DNA from: SVTX01 sp045542075
GTDB lineage: Bacteria > Bacillota > Clostridia > Oscillospirales > CAG-272
Length of the DNA: 64,000 nt
NCBI GenBank assembly: GCA_045542075.1
Contig: JAZQKI010000047.1
Coordinates: 1 to 64,000 of the forward strand
Direction: 5' to 3'
In this document: positions 25,878-34,412 of the stretch, in pieces
Numbering within the stretch: position 1 is the first letter of the stretch
Layout: every line of letters begins with the position of its first letter
Position numbers and translations under genes: made by a program
The notes under the pieces: model-generated
Told to the model about the DNA's origin: nothing
Seen by the model: only the letters and a program-made list of their open reading frames with translations
The model's database searches: none

Positions 25878-26375
25878 TTATTTCTTATTCCAAGCGCGCT
25901 CTGTGCTTCTCTTAAAGGAAACTACTCTGAAGCCGCCGACAAATTCATTCTTGTATTCTTCGCTGTCAAGCATTGCAGCGATAGCCGCTGTGATCACTGC
26001 TGCTATCTCACCGTCGTCCTGCTCGGGTGTGATAGCGGCGGGGGTTGAAGGCTCAGCCTTTTCATTAACCTCTTCTACAGGTGACTTTTTGCCTTTTTTA
26101 CTCTTGGGCTTATCCTTCTTACTTCTGTTGGCAAGATCGTAAAAAACTACCTTTGAAAGCGATACGATTCCCCAAAGAAGCGCAAGCACCGAAAATACCA
26201 TCAGCATGCCTGTGACCGTTCCCTGCAGAGCGTATTCCATACGCTCACCAAAGGACATATCGCCGCCGTGTATATTCTGATCAAGCTTTTCAGCGGCGGA
26301 GGCCGTAATGCTGAAAAGCATTACGATAATTGCAGTTAAAAATGCAAATATACGTATCTTCTTACTTCTTTTCAT
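25878..26375 (-). CDS. Sodium-pumping decarboxylase gamma subunit (OadG family)
   Basis: A 165-aa protein with a cleavable or anchoring N-terminal hydrophobic segment (about 6-25), one further transmembrane helix (about 50-75, GTVTGMLMVFSVLALLWG), a Lys-rich stretch and a Pro/Glu/Ala linker, ending in an AAAITAAIAAML-like helix and a short basic tail. This is the pattern of fused OadG/YccK-like subunits that assemble the pump. I start at ATG 26375 with GGAGG 5 nt upstream; an ATG at 26387 overlaps that site. It lies 14 nt after the carboxyltransferase gene. Confidence 0.85.
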   Translation of the reverse strand: MKRSKKIRIFAFLTAIIVMLFSITASAAEKLDQNIHGGDMSFGERMEYALQGTVTGMLMVFSVLALLWGIVSLSKVVFYDLANRSKKDKPKSKKGKKSPVEEVNEKAEPSTPAAITPEQDDGEIAAVITAAIAAMLDSEEYKNEFVGGFRVVSFKRSTERAWNKK

Positions 26376-26389
26376 TTTTACCTCCATAA

Positions 26390-27712
26390 TCAGAGAGGAG
26401 TTCTCGCATACTTGCGCTCAGGAGTGGTGTCTGCCTTAACCGCAAGCATATAGAGTGCCGAGCAGATCCTTGCGCGAAGCTCTGCCTCGGGGATAATATC
26501 GTCGATATCTCCCTTCTCTGCCGCGCGCTCCGCTGACGCGTACTTCTCGCACCACTCTGCCTCTACGTCTGCTCTGGACTTATCCTTGGTTATCTCATCG
26601 TTCATAAGGAAAGCCACTGCGGTCTCGGGAGCCATCACACTGATGACTGCGCCCTCAAGCGCATACGCAATATCCGCGCCAACAGACTTTGAGCCGAGAA
26701 GCGTGAAGGATGCGCCGTATGCTTTGCCCGTTACTACCGTTACCTTGGCGGTGGTCGCATTTACATACGCAGCTGCGAGGGCCGCGAATGCCTCGCTCTT
26801 TTCACAATCAGCAAAGCCTATGGAGTCAACCAGTGTAAGCACGGGAATTGCGAATCTGTCGCAGAAGCTTATCAGGTCAGCCGCCTTCTTTGCTCCGCAT
26901 CCGCAGAGCTTTCCGCCCTTTTTGGAATTGGTGTTTGAAGCGACAACACCGCAGAGCTGTCCGCCGAAGAATGCAAGACCGGTAGTTACGCACTCCGCCA
27001 TATTGCCGTAAAGCTCAACGAACTTGCCGTTGTCGCAGATCGCGGAAATGAGAGCAGCGCCCGTAAGTCCGTCAACACTTACCGCTCTTCCCGCGTCGTC
27101 TCCGCTCATAATACAAGCGGAATCCTTATTGTTCTGGGGCAGTATCTCAACAAGCTCTCTTGCACGTGCAAAAGCGTCCGCCTCGTCATCTGCCTTTATT
27201 GCTATCTTTATTGCCTTGTCCTTTTTGGAGTCAGGGGTGATATATGTCTGTGCCTTGTCACCTGCCGAGATCACCATATCGAACATTGAAGCAGTCACAA
27301 GCGCCATACCCGTGCAAGCTCCGTCAATTACAGCTATCTGAGGAATGATTCCCGATGCCTTGGCAACGCAGCTCATAAATCTACCGTAAGCCGAGAGTGC
27401 CGAGCTTCCGTCAAGCACGACCGCACCCGAAGTATCAAACACGCCAACCACAGGCGCGCCGTTCTTCACTGCCATCTCATAAAGCATTTCGATCTTCTTT
27501 GCTCCCGTGGAGTCAAACGCTCCTTTGAGTCTGTCGCTGTCCTGCACAAACGCAAAGGTAAGCTTGCCCGAAACAGAGCCATAGCCGCAGATAACGCCGT
27601 CATACGTTTCTTCACTGCCGCATCTTTTGATGTATGCGCCGATCTGGACAAACGTTCCCGCGTCGAAAAGTGAGGAAATTTTCTGATTTCCGACTGTCAA
27701 ATTTTTGTTCAT
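26390..27712 (-). CDS. Carboxyl transferase domain protein, MmdA/PccB-like, divergent
   Basis: A 440-aa member of the acyl-CoA carboxyltransferase family. The N-half matches MmdA (DGVICGYGSVSGKLTFAFVQD, GAPVVGVFDTSGAVVLDG) and the C-half likewise (NGKFVELY, FCDRFAIPVLTLVDSIGF, VTGKAYGASFTLLGSKS). It is shorter than MmdA (about 510 aa), and the oxyanion-hole stretches differ (DTSGA for DSGGA, KAYGAS for KAYGGA). Known relatives use methylmalonyl- or glutaconyl-CoA. It is the first gene of the operon that also contains oadA, so the pump has two potential carboxyl donors' enzymes. The substrate is uncertain, and the changes may mean reduced or altered activity. Confidence 0.82.
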   Translation of the reverse strand: MNKNLTVGNQKISSLFDAGTFVQIGAYIKRCGSEETYDGVICGYGSVSGKLTFAFVQDSDRLKGAFDSTGAKKIEMLYEMAVKNGAPVVGVFDTSGAVVLDGSSALSAYGRFMSCVAKASGIIPQIAVIDGACTGMALVTASMFDMVISAGDKAQTYITPDSKKDKAIKIAIKADDEADAFARARELVEILPQNNKDSACIMSGDDAGRAVSVDGLTGAALISAICDNGKFVELYGNMAECVTTGLAFFGGQLCGVVASNTNSKKGGKLCGCGAKKAADLISFCDRFAIPVLTLVDSIGFADCEKSEAFAALAAAYVNATTAKVTVVTGKAYGASFTLLGSKSVGADIAYALEGAVISVMAPETAVAFLMNDEITKDKSRADVEAEWCEKYASAERAAEKGDIDDIIPEAELRARICSALYMLAVKADTTPERKYARTPL

Positions 27713-27782
27713 TTAAAAGCCTCCGATTTTGAAATTCCACTTTGTTGAGGAAAAATTCACCTTCTCCCCCAATTATAAGTTT

Positions 27783-27811
27783 ATTATAACCTATTTAGCA
27801 CATTTTGTCAA
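27783..27811 (-). promoter_or_regulatory. Consensus SigA promoter for the decarboxylase operon
   Basis: On the minus strand, TTGACA (27811-27806), 17 nt, TATAAT (27788-27783), about 70 nt before the first start codon. Confidence 0.86.
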
Positions 27812-27966
27812 TGTAATCTTAAAATTTCTTTGATGAATATCAGTAATTCGCCGTGTGTAAAATTTTTTTGCCCTCCAACAGTTTGCGACAATTTTTTTGT
27901 TATGATTGTTGTAAAATATATTTTGTACAAGCAAAACAATAAAAAATCAAAGGAAAGGTCAAAAAA

Positions 27967-28443
27967 ATGCTCTGCGAAAAATGTAAGAATAAAAAGCCCA
28001 CGGTCTTTTTTACCGATACGAGCGGCATCAATCACTCTCTTTGCGCCTTTTGCGCCTCAAGCTTCAACAACTCACCTTCCGTATCGGATAACGTCGAGAC
28101 AAACGTGCTTTTCACTCCCGAGAGCTGTATCATACATAAACCCATGATCCCCAAAAATACGTGGCTTGTCTGTGACAAGGATTTTGTGTGCGAGGCATGC
28201 AATACAACCTGTGAGCAGATGACCTCGTCGGGAGAATTTGGGTGTCCCGTATGCGCTAAGGCGATTCTTGAAAAAAATATGCTCTGTTCAAATAAAATCC
28301 CCCGTCGCATACGGACGGAAAAGGAGCGCTCACGCAGTTTATCCGAGCTTCAAAGAAGGCTCAGTGAGGCTTTGTCTCAGGAAAACTACGAGGGCGCGGT
28401 GTCCTTGCGGGATCAGATACGCAAGCTTCAGTCTGTAAAATAA
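27967..28443 (+). CDS. mcsA: McsA-like zinc protein, activator of protein arginine kinase
   Basis: A 158-aa protein with four CxxC pairs: CEKC near the start, CAFC near 26-29, CEAC near 77-80 and CPVC near 95-98, which bind zinc in McsA. A C-terminal UVR motif (LSEALSQENYEGAVSLRDQIRKL) is the ClpC/McsB-binding segment. McsA normally stimulates McsB and adapts it to ClpC. It opens the mcsA-mcsB-clpC operon; the ctsR gene that usually comes first is absent, as is a clear CtsR operator. AAAGGAAAGG precedes the ATG. Confidence 0.9.
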   Translation: MLCEKCKNKKPTVFFTDTSGINHSLCAFCASSFNNSPSVSDNVETNVLFTPESCIIHKPMIPKNTWLVCDKDFVCEACNTTCEQMTSSGEFGCPVCAKAILEKNMLCSNKIPRRIRTEKERSRSLSELQRRLSEALSQENYEGAVSLRDQIRKLQSVK

Positions 28444-28454
28444 GGAGGTATAAT

Positions 28455-29498
28455 ATGTCTTGGTTCAATACTGACGGAAAAATGTCCGAAAATATACTTT
28501 TCTCCAAGTTCACATACACCAGAAATCTGTCTGGATTGTTTTTCTCGGGCAATCGACAAAAGCAGATTTCCGATGTGATAGCTCGAGCGGAATCAATACT
28601 CAAAAAGAATGGTTTTCATACCTGCAAAATAGAAAAATCAGCAAAAAATACGGCGATGTCTTATTGTGAGCGGCAATACGCGGAGCAGGATTTTTGCTCG
28701 TTTCCCTATGACAAGGCAATTTTCTTTAACGAGCCATGCAGTCTCAGTATATCGGTGGGCGGCACAAATCTCATCAATATATACGCTATTTTACCCGGCG
28801 CATCTGTGCGTGACGCCTATAAAATATCAAGCTCGGCGGAGGAGCTGCTTGACTCCGAGTTTGACTTTGCATACGACGAGTCATTTGGATTTCTCTCCCC
28901 CGTCCCCGTAATGTGCGGCAGCGGTATAAGGATAAGCTGTGCTCTTTACCTGCCTCTGCTCTTGCGCGCGGGCAAAATCCCATATATCTGCCACTCATTG
29001 TCCGAGCTCGGAATATCTTTGTATCCGCTATTTTCGCAGGATGCCGCAGGAGATATATTTATTATGACATATTCGCCGCCCATGTCCGCGGACGAGTTCA
29101 GGTCGGTTGAAATATTTGAAAAATTGATGCTTGATATAGCTTCTCTTGAAAAAGAAGAATTAAAGACGCTGGGAACGGACAAAACTTTTAATATTGCCGA
29201 GAGAGGCTCGCGTGCTTTGGGCATGCTCGCGTATTCCAACTCACTCACTGAAGCAGAGCTTATTTCTCTTATCTCGGAGATTCGCCTGTGTCTCTCGGCA
29301 GGATGTGACGGAAAGCTTACAAAGTCCGTGTCTCCGTCATCGCTGAATAGTATTATGTTCGATTCCCTTTCATTCTCACTGCTTGCAGGCTCGCGGGAGC
29401 GTATCACCTGCAGATCTGAGCTTGATCGCGAGCGTGCCGCACAGGTGCGCAGACAAATAAATTCACTTCCCGAAAGGAATGCTCTTATAGCTACATAA
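28455..29498 (+). CDS. mcsB: McsB-like guanidino kinase homologue, probably inactive
   Basis: A 347-aa protein aligned along its length to the protein-arginine kinase McsB. The changes fall in the active site. The ATP-binding SSRIRLARN segment reads SKFTYTRN (17-24). The catalytic NEEDH loop reads VGGTN (101-105). The SCPTN cysteine region reads PVPVM (149-153). The downstream GTGMRAS is kept as GSGIRIS (155-161). A DxxRA-like segment persists near the C-terminus (LDRERA), where McsB binds phospho-arginine. It lies between mcsA and clpC with a GGAGG start. I judge it a pseudokinase that may still act as a ClpC adaptor; phosphorylation of arginine is unlikely but not excluded. Confidence 0.8.
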   Translation: MSWFNTDGKMSENILFSKFTYTRNLSGLFFSGNRQKQISDVIARAESILKKNGFHTCKIEKSAKNTAMSYCERQYAEQDFCSFPYDKAIFFNEPCSLSISVGGTNLINIYAILPGASVRDAYKISSSAEELLDSEFDFAYDESFGFLSPVPVMCGSGIRISCALYLPLLLRAGKIPYICHSLSELGISLYPLFSQDAAGDIFIMTYSPPMSADEFRSVEIFEKLMLDIASLEKEELKTLGTDKTFNIAERGSRALGMLAYSNSLTEAELISLISEIRLCLSAGCDGKLTKSVSPSSLNSIMFDSLSFSLLAGSRERITCRSELDRERAAQVRRQINSLPERNALIAT

Positions 29499-29518
29499 AT
29501 TAAAATTCGGAGATAAAA

Positions 29519-31921
29519 ATGGCAGTAAAATTCACACCAAAGGCGCAAAGCATTCTTTCAAAAACAAACAGCATTTCAAGGGATCTCGGACATTCATATG
29601 TCGGCACGGAGCATCTGCTCCTTGGAATCATCAAAACCCAGGGCTGCATCGCGTCAGAAATACTGAAGTCACGCGGAGCAGACGAGGTGTCCGTTGCTAA
29701 AAAAATAAATGCATTGAACGGCGATATCAGTTCCCGTCCCATATCGGATATCGAGCTTACCCCAAGCCTTAAGTCAATTATCAACAACGCCTCAAAAAAG
29801 GCATCCGCCTTAAGTCAACGATTTGTCGGAAGCGAGCATTTACTCCTATCGCTCGTATGTGAGGATGGCTGCGTGGCAACAAGAATACTTGAGAGTCTTG
29901 GGATCTCAAGCATCGGTATAAAAAATGACGTCGAGCATTTTATCAGCTTAGCTCCAAGCACTGCATCTTCTTATGATGAAGATGTGAATGAGATGGGTGA
30001 AACACTGTCGCGATACGGCAAGGATCTGACACAGCTCGCCGCAAGCGGAAGGCTTGAGCCTGTCATTGGCAGAGCTCAGCAGACCGATCGGCTCATTCGG
30101 GTTCTATGTCGCAAAAGTAAAAACAACCCTTGTCTTATCGGCGAGCCGGGAGTTGGAAAAACCGCGATAGTCGAGGGGCTAGCGGACAAAATAATCCGTG
30201 GGCACGTGCCGGAGCCTTTACTCGGAAAGAAAATCATTTCCGTGGATCTGTCACGAATGATCTCGGGCGCGAAATACCGAGGAGAGTTTGAGGAAAGGCT
30301 CAAATCTCTATTAAACGAGGTCGAGTCCCGCGATGATATCATTTTATTTGTGGACGAGCTTCACACAATAGTCGGCGCGGGCGCGGCTGAAGGCGCGCTT
30401 GACGCGGCAAATATCATAAAGCCCGCCCTGTCCCGCGGTGAGATACAGATGATAGGCGCGACAACCATTGAGGAATATCGCAAGCACATCGAGAAGGACG
30501 CGGCGCTTGAGCGCCGCTTTCAAGCTGTGACCGTAAGCGAGACCAATCGGGCTGAAACGCTTGAGATACTCAAGGGTCTGCGCAAAAAATACGAGGAGCA
30601 TCACAAGCTCCGCATCTCCGACGAGGCGCTCTGCGCCGCAATAGATATGTCGGTAAGATATATAAACGACCGTTTCTTGCCCGACAAGGCTATAGACGTA
30701 CTTGACGAGGCTGCTGCGGCTCTGCGTCTGAGCGAAATATCCCGAAAGAAAAAGAGCGATTCTCTTGAGATTGAGCTAAAGAAGGTGCAAAAGGACAAGG
30801 AGGTTGCCGCGGTGTCGGGGGACATTGAGCTGGCAAGATCTCTGCGCGAGCGGGAGATAAGGATTGCCGAAAAAATCAATTTTGAGCACGAAAATCAAGA
30901 AAAAAAGCCACGGCGCAGTGTTCTGCGCGCGGCTCATATAGCCGATACTATCACAAGGCAAACGGGTATACCCGTCTCAAAAATTATGGAGGAGGATTCG
31001 CAAAGACTCCTTAATCTCTCGAGCGAGCTGTCGGCGCAGATAATCGGTCAGGACGAGGCAATAAATCAGATCTCTCGCGCGATACGCAGAGGTCGCACGG
31101 GGCTCAAGGACCCCTCCCGTCCCATTGGCTCGTTTATTTTCGCAGGCGCGACGGGTGTGGGAAAAACACAACTCTGCAAGGCGCTTGCAGTCTCGCTTTT
31201 CGGCAGCGAAAAATCGCTTATCCGCATTGATATGTCGGAATATATGGAGCGACACAGCGTGTCGAAGCTTATCGGCTCGCCGCCAGGGTATATAGGTCAC
31301 GGCGAGGGCGGAATACTCACCGAAAAGGTCAAGCGCGCGCCCTACTCAATCATTCTGCTTGACGAGATAGAAAAGGCGCACCCCGACATCTTCAACATTT
31401 TGCTCCAGATACTTGACGACGGTATTCTGACCGACTCCTGCGGACGAAAAATCGACTTTAAGAACACGGTGATAATTATGACGTCGAACATCGGAGCTCG
31501 CAACATCACAAAGAACACGCTTGGATTTGGTGCGTCGGACACAAACGACTTTTCGGGAGAGAAAAGCGAGATAATGAGCGAGATAAAGCGGACGTTTTCG
31601 CCTGAGTTTATAAACCGCGTGGACAATATTATAGTGTTCAGACGGCTTACTGTCGAGGATATGACGGCTATAACGAAAAACCTGCTTAACGGCCTTGTAG
31701 GGCAGATGAAAAAAATGAAGATTGAGCTTGAGTATGACAACTCGGTTTGCGAGTATATAGCCAAAATCTCGCAAGCCGAAAGCCTCGGCGCGCGACCAAT
31801 AAAGCGCAATATTACACGTCTTATAGAGGACAAAATATCCGAAAAGCTCCTCACAGGCGAGCTGAAATCGGGAGGCAAGGTGAGACTTTCGGTTGAGGGG
31901 GATAACATTATTCTGTCGTAG
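29519..31921 (+). CDS. clpC: ATP-dependent Clp protease ATP-binding subunit ClpC
   Basis: An 800-aa class-I Clp unfoldase. Clp_N repeats (LGHSYVGTEHLLLGI and SQRFVGSEHLLLSL) fill residues 1-145; the first AAA+ domain has Walker A GEPGVGKT and IILFVDELHTIVGAG; a short middle coiled-coil domain (about 410-460) carries the UVR-like segment that binds McsA/MecA; the second AAA+ domain has GATGVGKT and SIILLDEIEKAHPD. It presents substrates to ClpP and is here co-transcribed with mcsA and the degenerate mcsB. No terminator with a T run is obvious after it; repeat DNA follows. Confidence 0.95.
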   Translation: MAVKFTPKAQSILSKTNSISRDLGHSYVGTEHLLLGIIKTQGCIASEILKSRGADEVSVAKKINALNGDISSRPISDIELTPSLKSIINNASKKASALSQRFVGSEHLLLSLVCEDGCVATRILESLGISSIGIKNDVEHFISLAPSTASSYDEDVNEMGETLSRYGKDLTQLAASGRLEPVIGRAQQTDRLIRVLCRKSKNNPCLIGEPGVGKTAIVEGLADKIIRGHVPEPLLGKKIISVDLSRMISGAKYRGEFEERLKSLLNEVESRDDIILFVDELHTIVGAGAAEGALDAANIIKPALSRGEIQMIGATTIEEYRKHIEKDAALERRFQAVTVSETNRAETLEILKGLRKKYEEHHKLRISDEALCAAIDMSVRYINDRFLPDKAIDVLDEAAAALRLSEISRKKKSDSLEIELKKVQKDKEVAAVSGDIELARSLREREIRIAEKINFEHENQEKKPRRSVLRAAHIADTITRQTGIPVSKIMEEDSQRLLNLSSELSAQIIGQDEAINQISRAIRRGRTGLKDPSRPIGSFIFAGATGVGKTQLCKALAVSLFGSEKSLIRIDMSEYMERHSVSKLIGSPPGYIGHGEGGILTEKVKRAPYSIILLDEIEKAHPDIFNILLQILDDGILTDSCGRKIDFKNTVIIMTSNIGARNITKNTLGFGASDTNDFSGEKSEIMSEIKRTFSPEFINRVDNIIVFRRLTVEDMTAITKNLLNGLVGQMKKMKIELEYDNSVCEYIAKISQAESLGARPIKRNITRLIEDKISEKLLTGELKSGGKVRLSVEGDNIILS

Positions 31922-32060
31922 GGCGGCGGCTTGCTGCCGCCGTGTATAATCGATAACCGATTATTTGCGGGCTGTCGTGGGCGCCAGCCCCTACGGATAA
32001 TCGGATATCATTTTTCATGTTGACTATATTATTATGTCTTAGGGGCTCTGTCATCTTGTT

Positions 32061-32267
32061 AGCCTTCTCCAGCAGAGAAGGGGGACCGCTTGCGGTGGAT
32101 GAGGAGAGCCTTATTTTTGAGTGTAATCTATCCGTTTGATTATTTCGATGTGGAGGATAAAGTTTCATTTTATTTGTCAATGAGTAATCAAATAGACACT
32201 TCATTATCTGAAGTGGTACTCTCCTCATCGTCGGCTTCGCCGCCACCTTCCCCCGCTGGGGAAGGCT
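32061..32267. mobile_element. MITE-like non-coding element with about 50-bp terminal inverted repeats
   Basis: Left arm 32061-32110 begins AGCCTTCTCCAGC and the right arm, read on the opposite strand from 32267, begins AGCCTTCCCCAGC; both continue with a GG-rich stretch and end in GATGAGGAGAG. The AT-rich centre has no coding capacity. Target-site duplication is not obvious. The structure fits a non-autonomous transposable element or a dispersed repeat of gut Clostridia. Confidence 0.7.
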
Positions 32268-32300
32268 ATTTTACAAGTAATCGAATACCAATAACATAAC

Positions 32301-32331
32301 AAAAGGCGGTGCGATGCACCGCCTTTGTTAT
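32301..32331 (-). terminator. Terminator after galM
   Basis: Inverted repeat AAAGGCGGTGC / GCACCGCCTTT with a 3-nt loop and a short T run on the minus strand, 7 nt after the galM stop. Confidence 0.75.
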
Positions 32332-32337
32332 TTAATT

Positions 32338-33378
32338 TCATTTCACAAAAAACTCAAACGTTGTTTCCCTTTCGTAAAGCTCCCCTGCTTTGAGGATGGG
32401 ATTTGTGAAATTTTTATGGTTCATACTGTCGGGCATTATCTGTGTTTCCAGACAAAAGGCGCTCTGCGGTGACTGCGGATAATTGCCCTTGAAGGGGTAT
32501 TTTTCATTGGTCAGGAAATTTCCCGTATAGAACTGCACGCAGGGCTGATTTGTGTAAACTCTCATTTCTCTGCCGCTTGTCTTTTCGCAGACCTCAATTT
32601 TAGGGCAGGACGCGTCTATATCCTCAAACACAAGACAATGGTCGTAGCCGCCTGCAATTTTTAAGTCGTTGTCTGAAAAGTCAAAGTCTCTGCCAATGGT
32701 TTTGGGCGTTCTGAAATCAAAGGGGTTTCTCTCCACGCTCTTAATCTCGCCCGTAGGGATCAGACTCTCATCGGTGGGCAGATAGCTATGCGCGTGGATG
32801 CAGACCTCGTGGTCAAGCACATTGCCGCTATTAAATCCCGCGAGGTTAAAATACGTGTGATTTGTGAGGTTTATCACGGTATTCTTGTCGCTCTGCGCTC
32901 TGTATTTCAAGGTTATTCTGCCGCCGCAGACTGTGTATTCAACGCTGACGTTAAGATTTCCGGGATACCCCTCCTCGCCGTCGGGAGAAAAATAGGAAAA
33001 TTTCACGCTGCACTCGCCCGTTATCTCTGACCTCCAGACCTTGTGCGAAAATCCGACCTTGCCACCGTGGAGATGGTTTTCACCGTTATTACAATATAGG
33101 CTGTACTCTGCTCCGTCAAGCGTGAATTTACCCTTGTTTATTCTGTTTGCCCATCTGCCGACGACCGCTCCCTGATATCCGTCGCCCTCTATATAAGAAT
33201 CAAGGTCATCATAGCCGCAGATAATATCGGTATATACTCCGTCCTTGTCAGGGGCAAAAAGCGACACCATAGCCGCACCAAGCTCCATAACAGAGAGCTT
33301 TATGCCGTCGCTCTCAATGTCGTATATACACACGTCCTCACCGCTTGGCGTTTGTCCAAATAATCTTTTAGAAATCAT
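32338..33378 (-). CDS. galM: Aldose 1-epimerase (galactose mutarotase)
   Basis: A 346-aa enzyme that interconverts alpha and beta anomers of galactose/glucose, the entry step of the Leloir pathway. Conserved segments include NRINKGKFTLDGAEYSL, the catalytic His regions NHLHGGKVGFS and LTNHTYFNLAG (about 92-102 and 165-175), and the late CLETQIMPDSMNH with the general-base Glu. The ATG at 33378 lies one base after the galE stop, so translation is coupled. It is the last gene of a three-gene operon. Confidence 0.95.
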   Translation of the reverse strand: MISKRLFGQTPSGEDVCIYDIESDGIKLSVMELGAAMVSLFAPDKDGVYTDIICGYDDLDSYIEGDGYQGAVVGRWANRINKGKFTLDGAEYSLYCNNGENHLHGGKVGFSHKVWRSEITGECSVKFSYFSPDGEEGYPGNLNVSVEYTVCGGRITLKYRAQSDKNTVINLTNHTYFNLAGFNSGNVLDHEVCIHAHSYLPTDESLIPTGEIKSVERNPFDFRTPKTIGRDFDFSDNDLKIAGGYDHCLVFEDIDASCPKIEVCEKTSGREMRVYTNQPCVQFYTGNFLTNEKYPFKGNYPQSPQSAFCLETQIMPDSMNHKNFTNPILKAGELYERETTFEFFVK

Positions 33379-33379
33379 A

Positions 33380-34399
33380 TTATTCACCGTATCCATCGGG
33401 GTTTTTGGTCTGCCAGTTGTGCGAATCAGCGCACATCTCGTATATGCCGTACTCCGCTCTCCAACCGAGTATTTCAGCGGCCTTCGTGGGATCAGCGTAG
33501 CACTCGTCAATATCTCCCGCGCGGCGACCGCAGATACGGTAGTTTATCTTCACGCCCGACGCCTGCTCATACGCGTTCACTACGTCAAGCACAGAATAGC
33601 CCTTGCCCGTACCGATGTTGAAATAGTCGAGTCCGCGTCTTTCCTTTATGGACTCAAGCGCGCAGAGGTGAGCTTTTGCAAGGTCAACCACGTGTATATA
33701 ATCACGCACACCCGTGCCGTCGTGTGTGTTGTAATCGTTGCCGAACACATTGAGAATAGGAAGCTTGCCGACAGCGACCTTTGTGACGTACGGCAAAAGG
33801 TTGTTGGGTATTCCCTTGGGGTCCTCTCCGATAAGTCCGCTCTTATGCGCGCCGATAGGATTGAAATAGCGCAGAACAGAGATATTCCACTCGTTGTCCG
33901 CGGTATAGAGAGCTTCAAGCATCTTTTCAATTATTATCTTTGTTTCTCCGTAAGGATTAGTCGCGTGACCTACCTTTGCATCCTCGCGTATCGGTACGCA
34001 CTCGGGAGTGCCGTAGACCGTTGCGGACGACGAGAAAACTATGGTCTTTACGTTATGCGCCCTCATGGCTTCAAGGAGCGTCAGCGTACCTGTGACGTTA
34101 TTGTGGAAATATTCAAGGGGCTTTTGCACCGACTCGCCAACCGCCTTGAGTCCCGCAAAATGTATGCAGCTGTCAATCTCGGGGTTTTCCTCGAAAATTC
34201 TGTCAAGCGCAGCTCTGTCAAGAATATCCGCCTCGTAGAGCTTTGCGTCCTTTCCTGTTATTTCTTTTATTCTGTCGAGCACCACGGGCTTACTGTTTGA
34301 AAAGTTGTCAACAATAACCACGTCATATCCCGCCTCAAGAAATTCAACCACCGCGTGCGAGCCTATAAAGCCCGTTCCACCTGTAATAAGTACTGACAT
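33380..34399 (-). CDS. galE: UDP-glucose 4-epimerase
   Basis: A 339-aa short-chain dehydrogenase/reductase that interconverts UDP-glucose and UDP-galactose. The N-terminal GGTGFIGSHAVVEF binds NAD, SSSATVYG near residues 123-130 carries the catalytic Ser/Thr, and NPYGETKIIIEKML near 147 the YxxxK pair. Length and the C-terminal YADPTKAAEILGW are typical of GalE. It starts 13 nt after the nucleotidyltransferase gene and is followed by galM. Confidence 0.96.
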   Translation of the reverse strand: MSVLITGGTGFIGSHAVVEFLEAGYDVVIVDNFSNSKPVVLDRIKEITGKDAKLYEADILDRAALDRIFEENPEIDSCIHFAGLKAVGESVQKPLEYFHNNVTGTLTLLEAMRAHNVKTIVFSSSATVYGTPECVPIREDAKVGHATNPYGETKIIIEKMLEALYTADNEWNISVLRYFNPIGAHKSGLIGEDPKGIPNNLLPYVTKVAVGKLPILNVFGNDYNTHDGTGVRDYIHVVDLAKAHLCALESIKERRGLDYFNIGTGKGYSVLDVVNAYEQASGVKINYRICGRRAGDIDECYADPTKAAEILGWRAEYGIYEMCADSHNWQTKNPDGYGE

Positions 34400-34412
34400 T
34401 TTTCTCTCTCCT

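Larger units (their letters stand above)
31922..32337. other. 416-nt intergenic region filled with repeats
   Basis: No gene is supported. From 31922 come short palindromes (GGCGGCGG...CCGCCG type at about 31922-31943 and ATAATCG...CGATTAT at about 31946-31963), then a GGGCGCCAGCCCCTACGG repeat (about 31979-31996), the MITE-like element at 32061-32267 and the galM terminator. Confidence 0.75.

Noticed and set aside
27940..27966. Possible CtsR box before mcsA
   Set aside because: One GGTCAAA heptad is present, but the partner heptad is mismatched and wrongly spaced. The purine-rich stretch is explained as the ribosome-binding site, and no ctsR gene is present.
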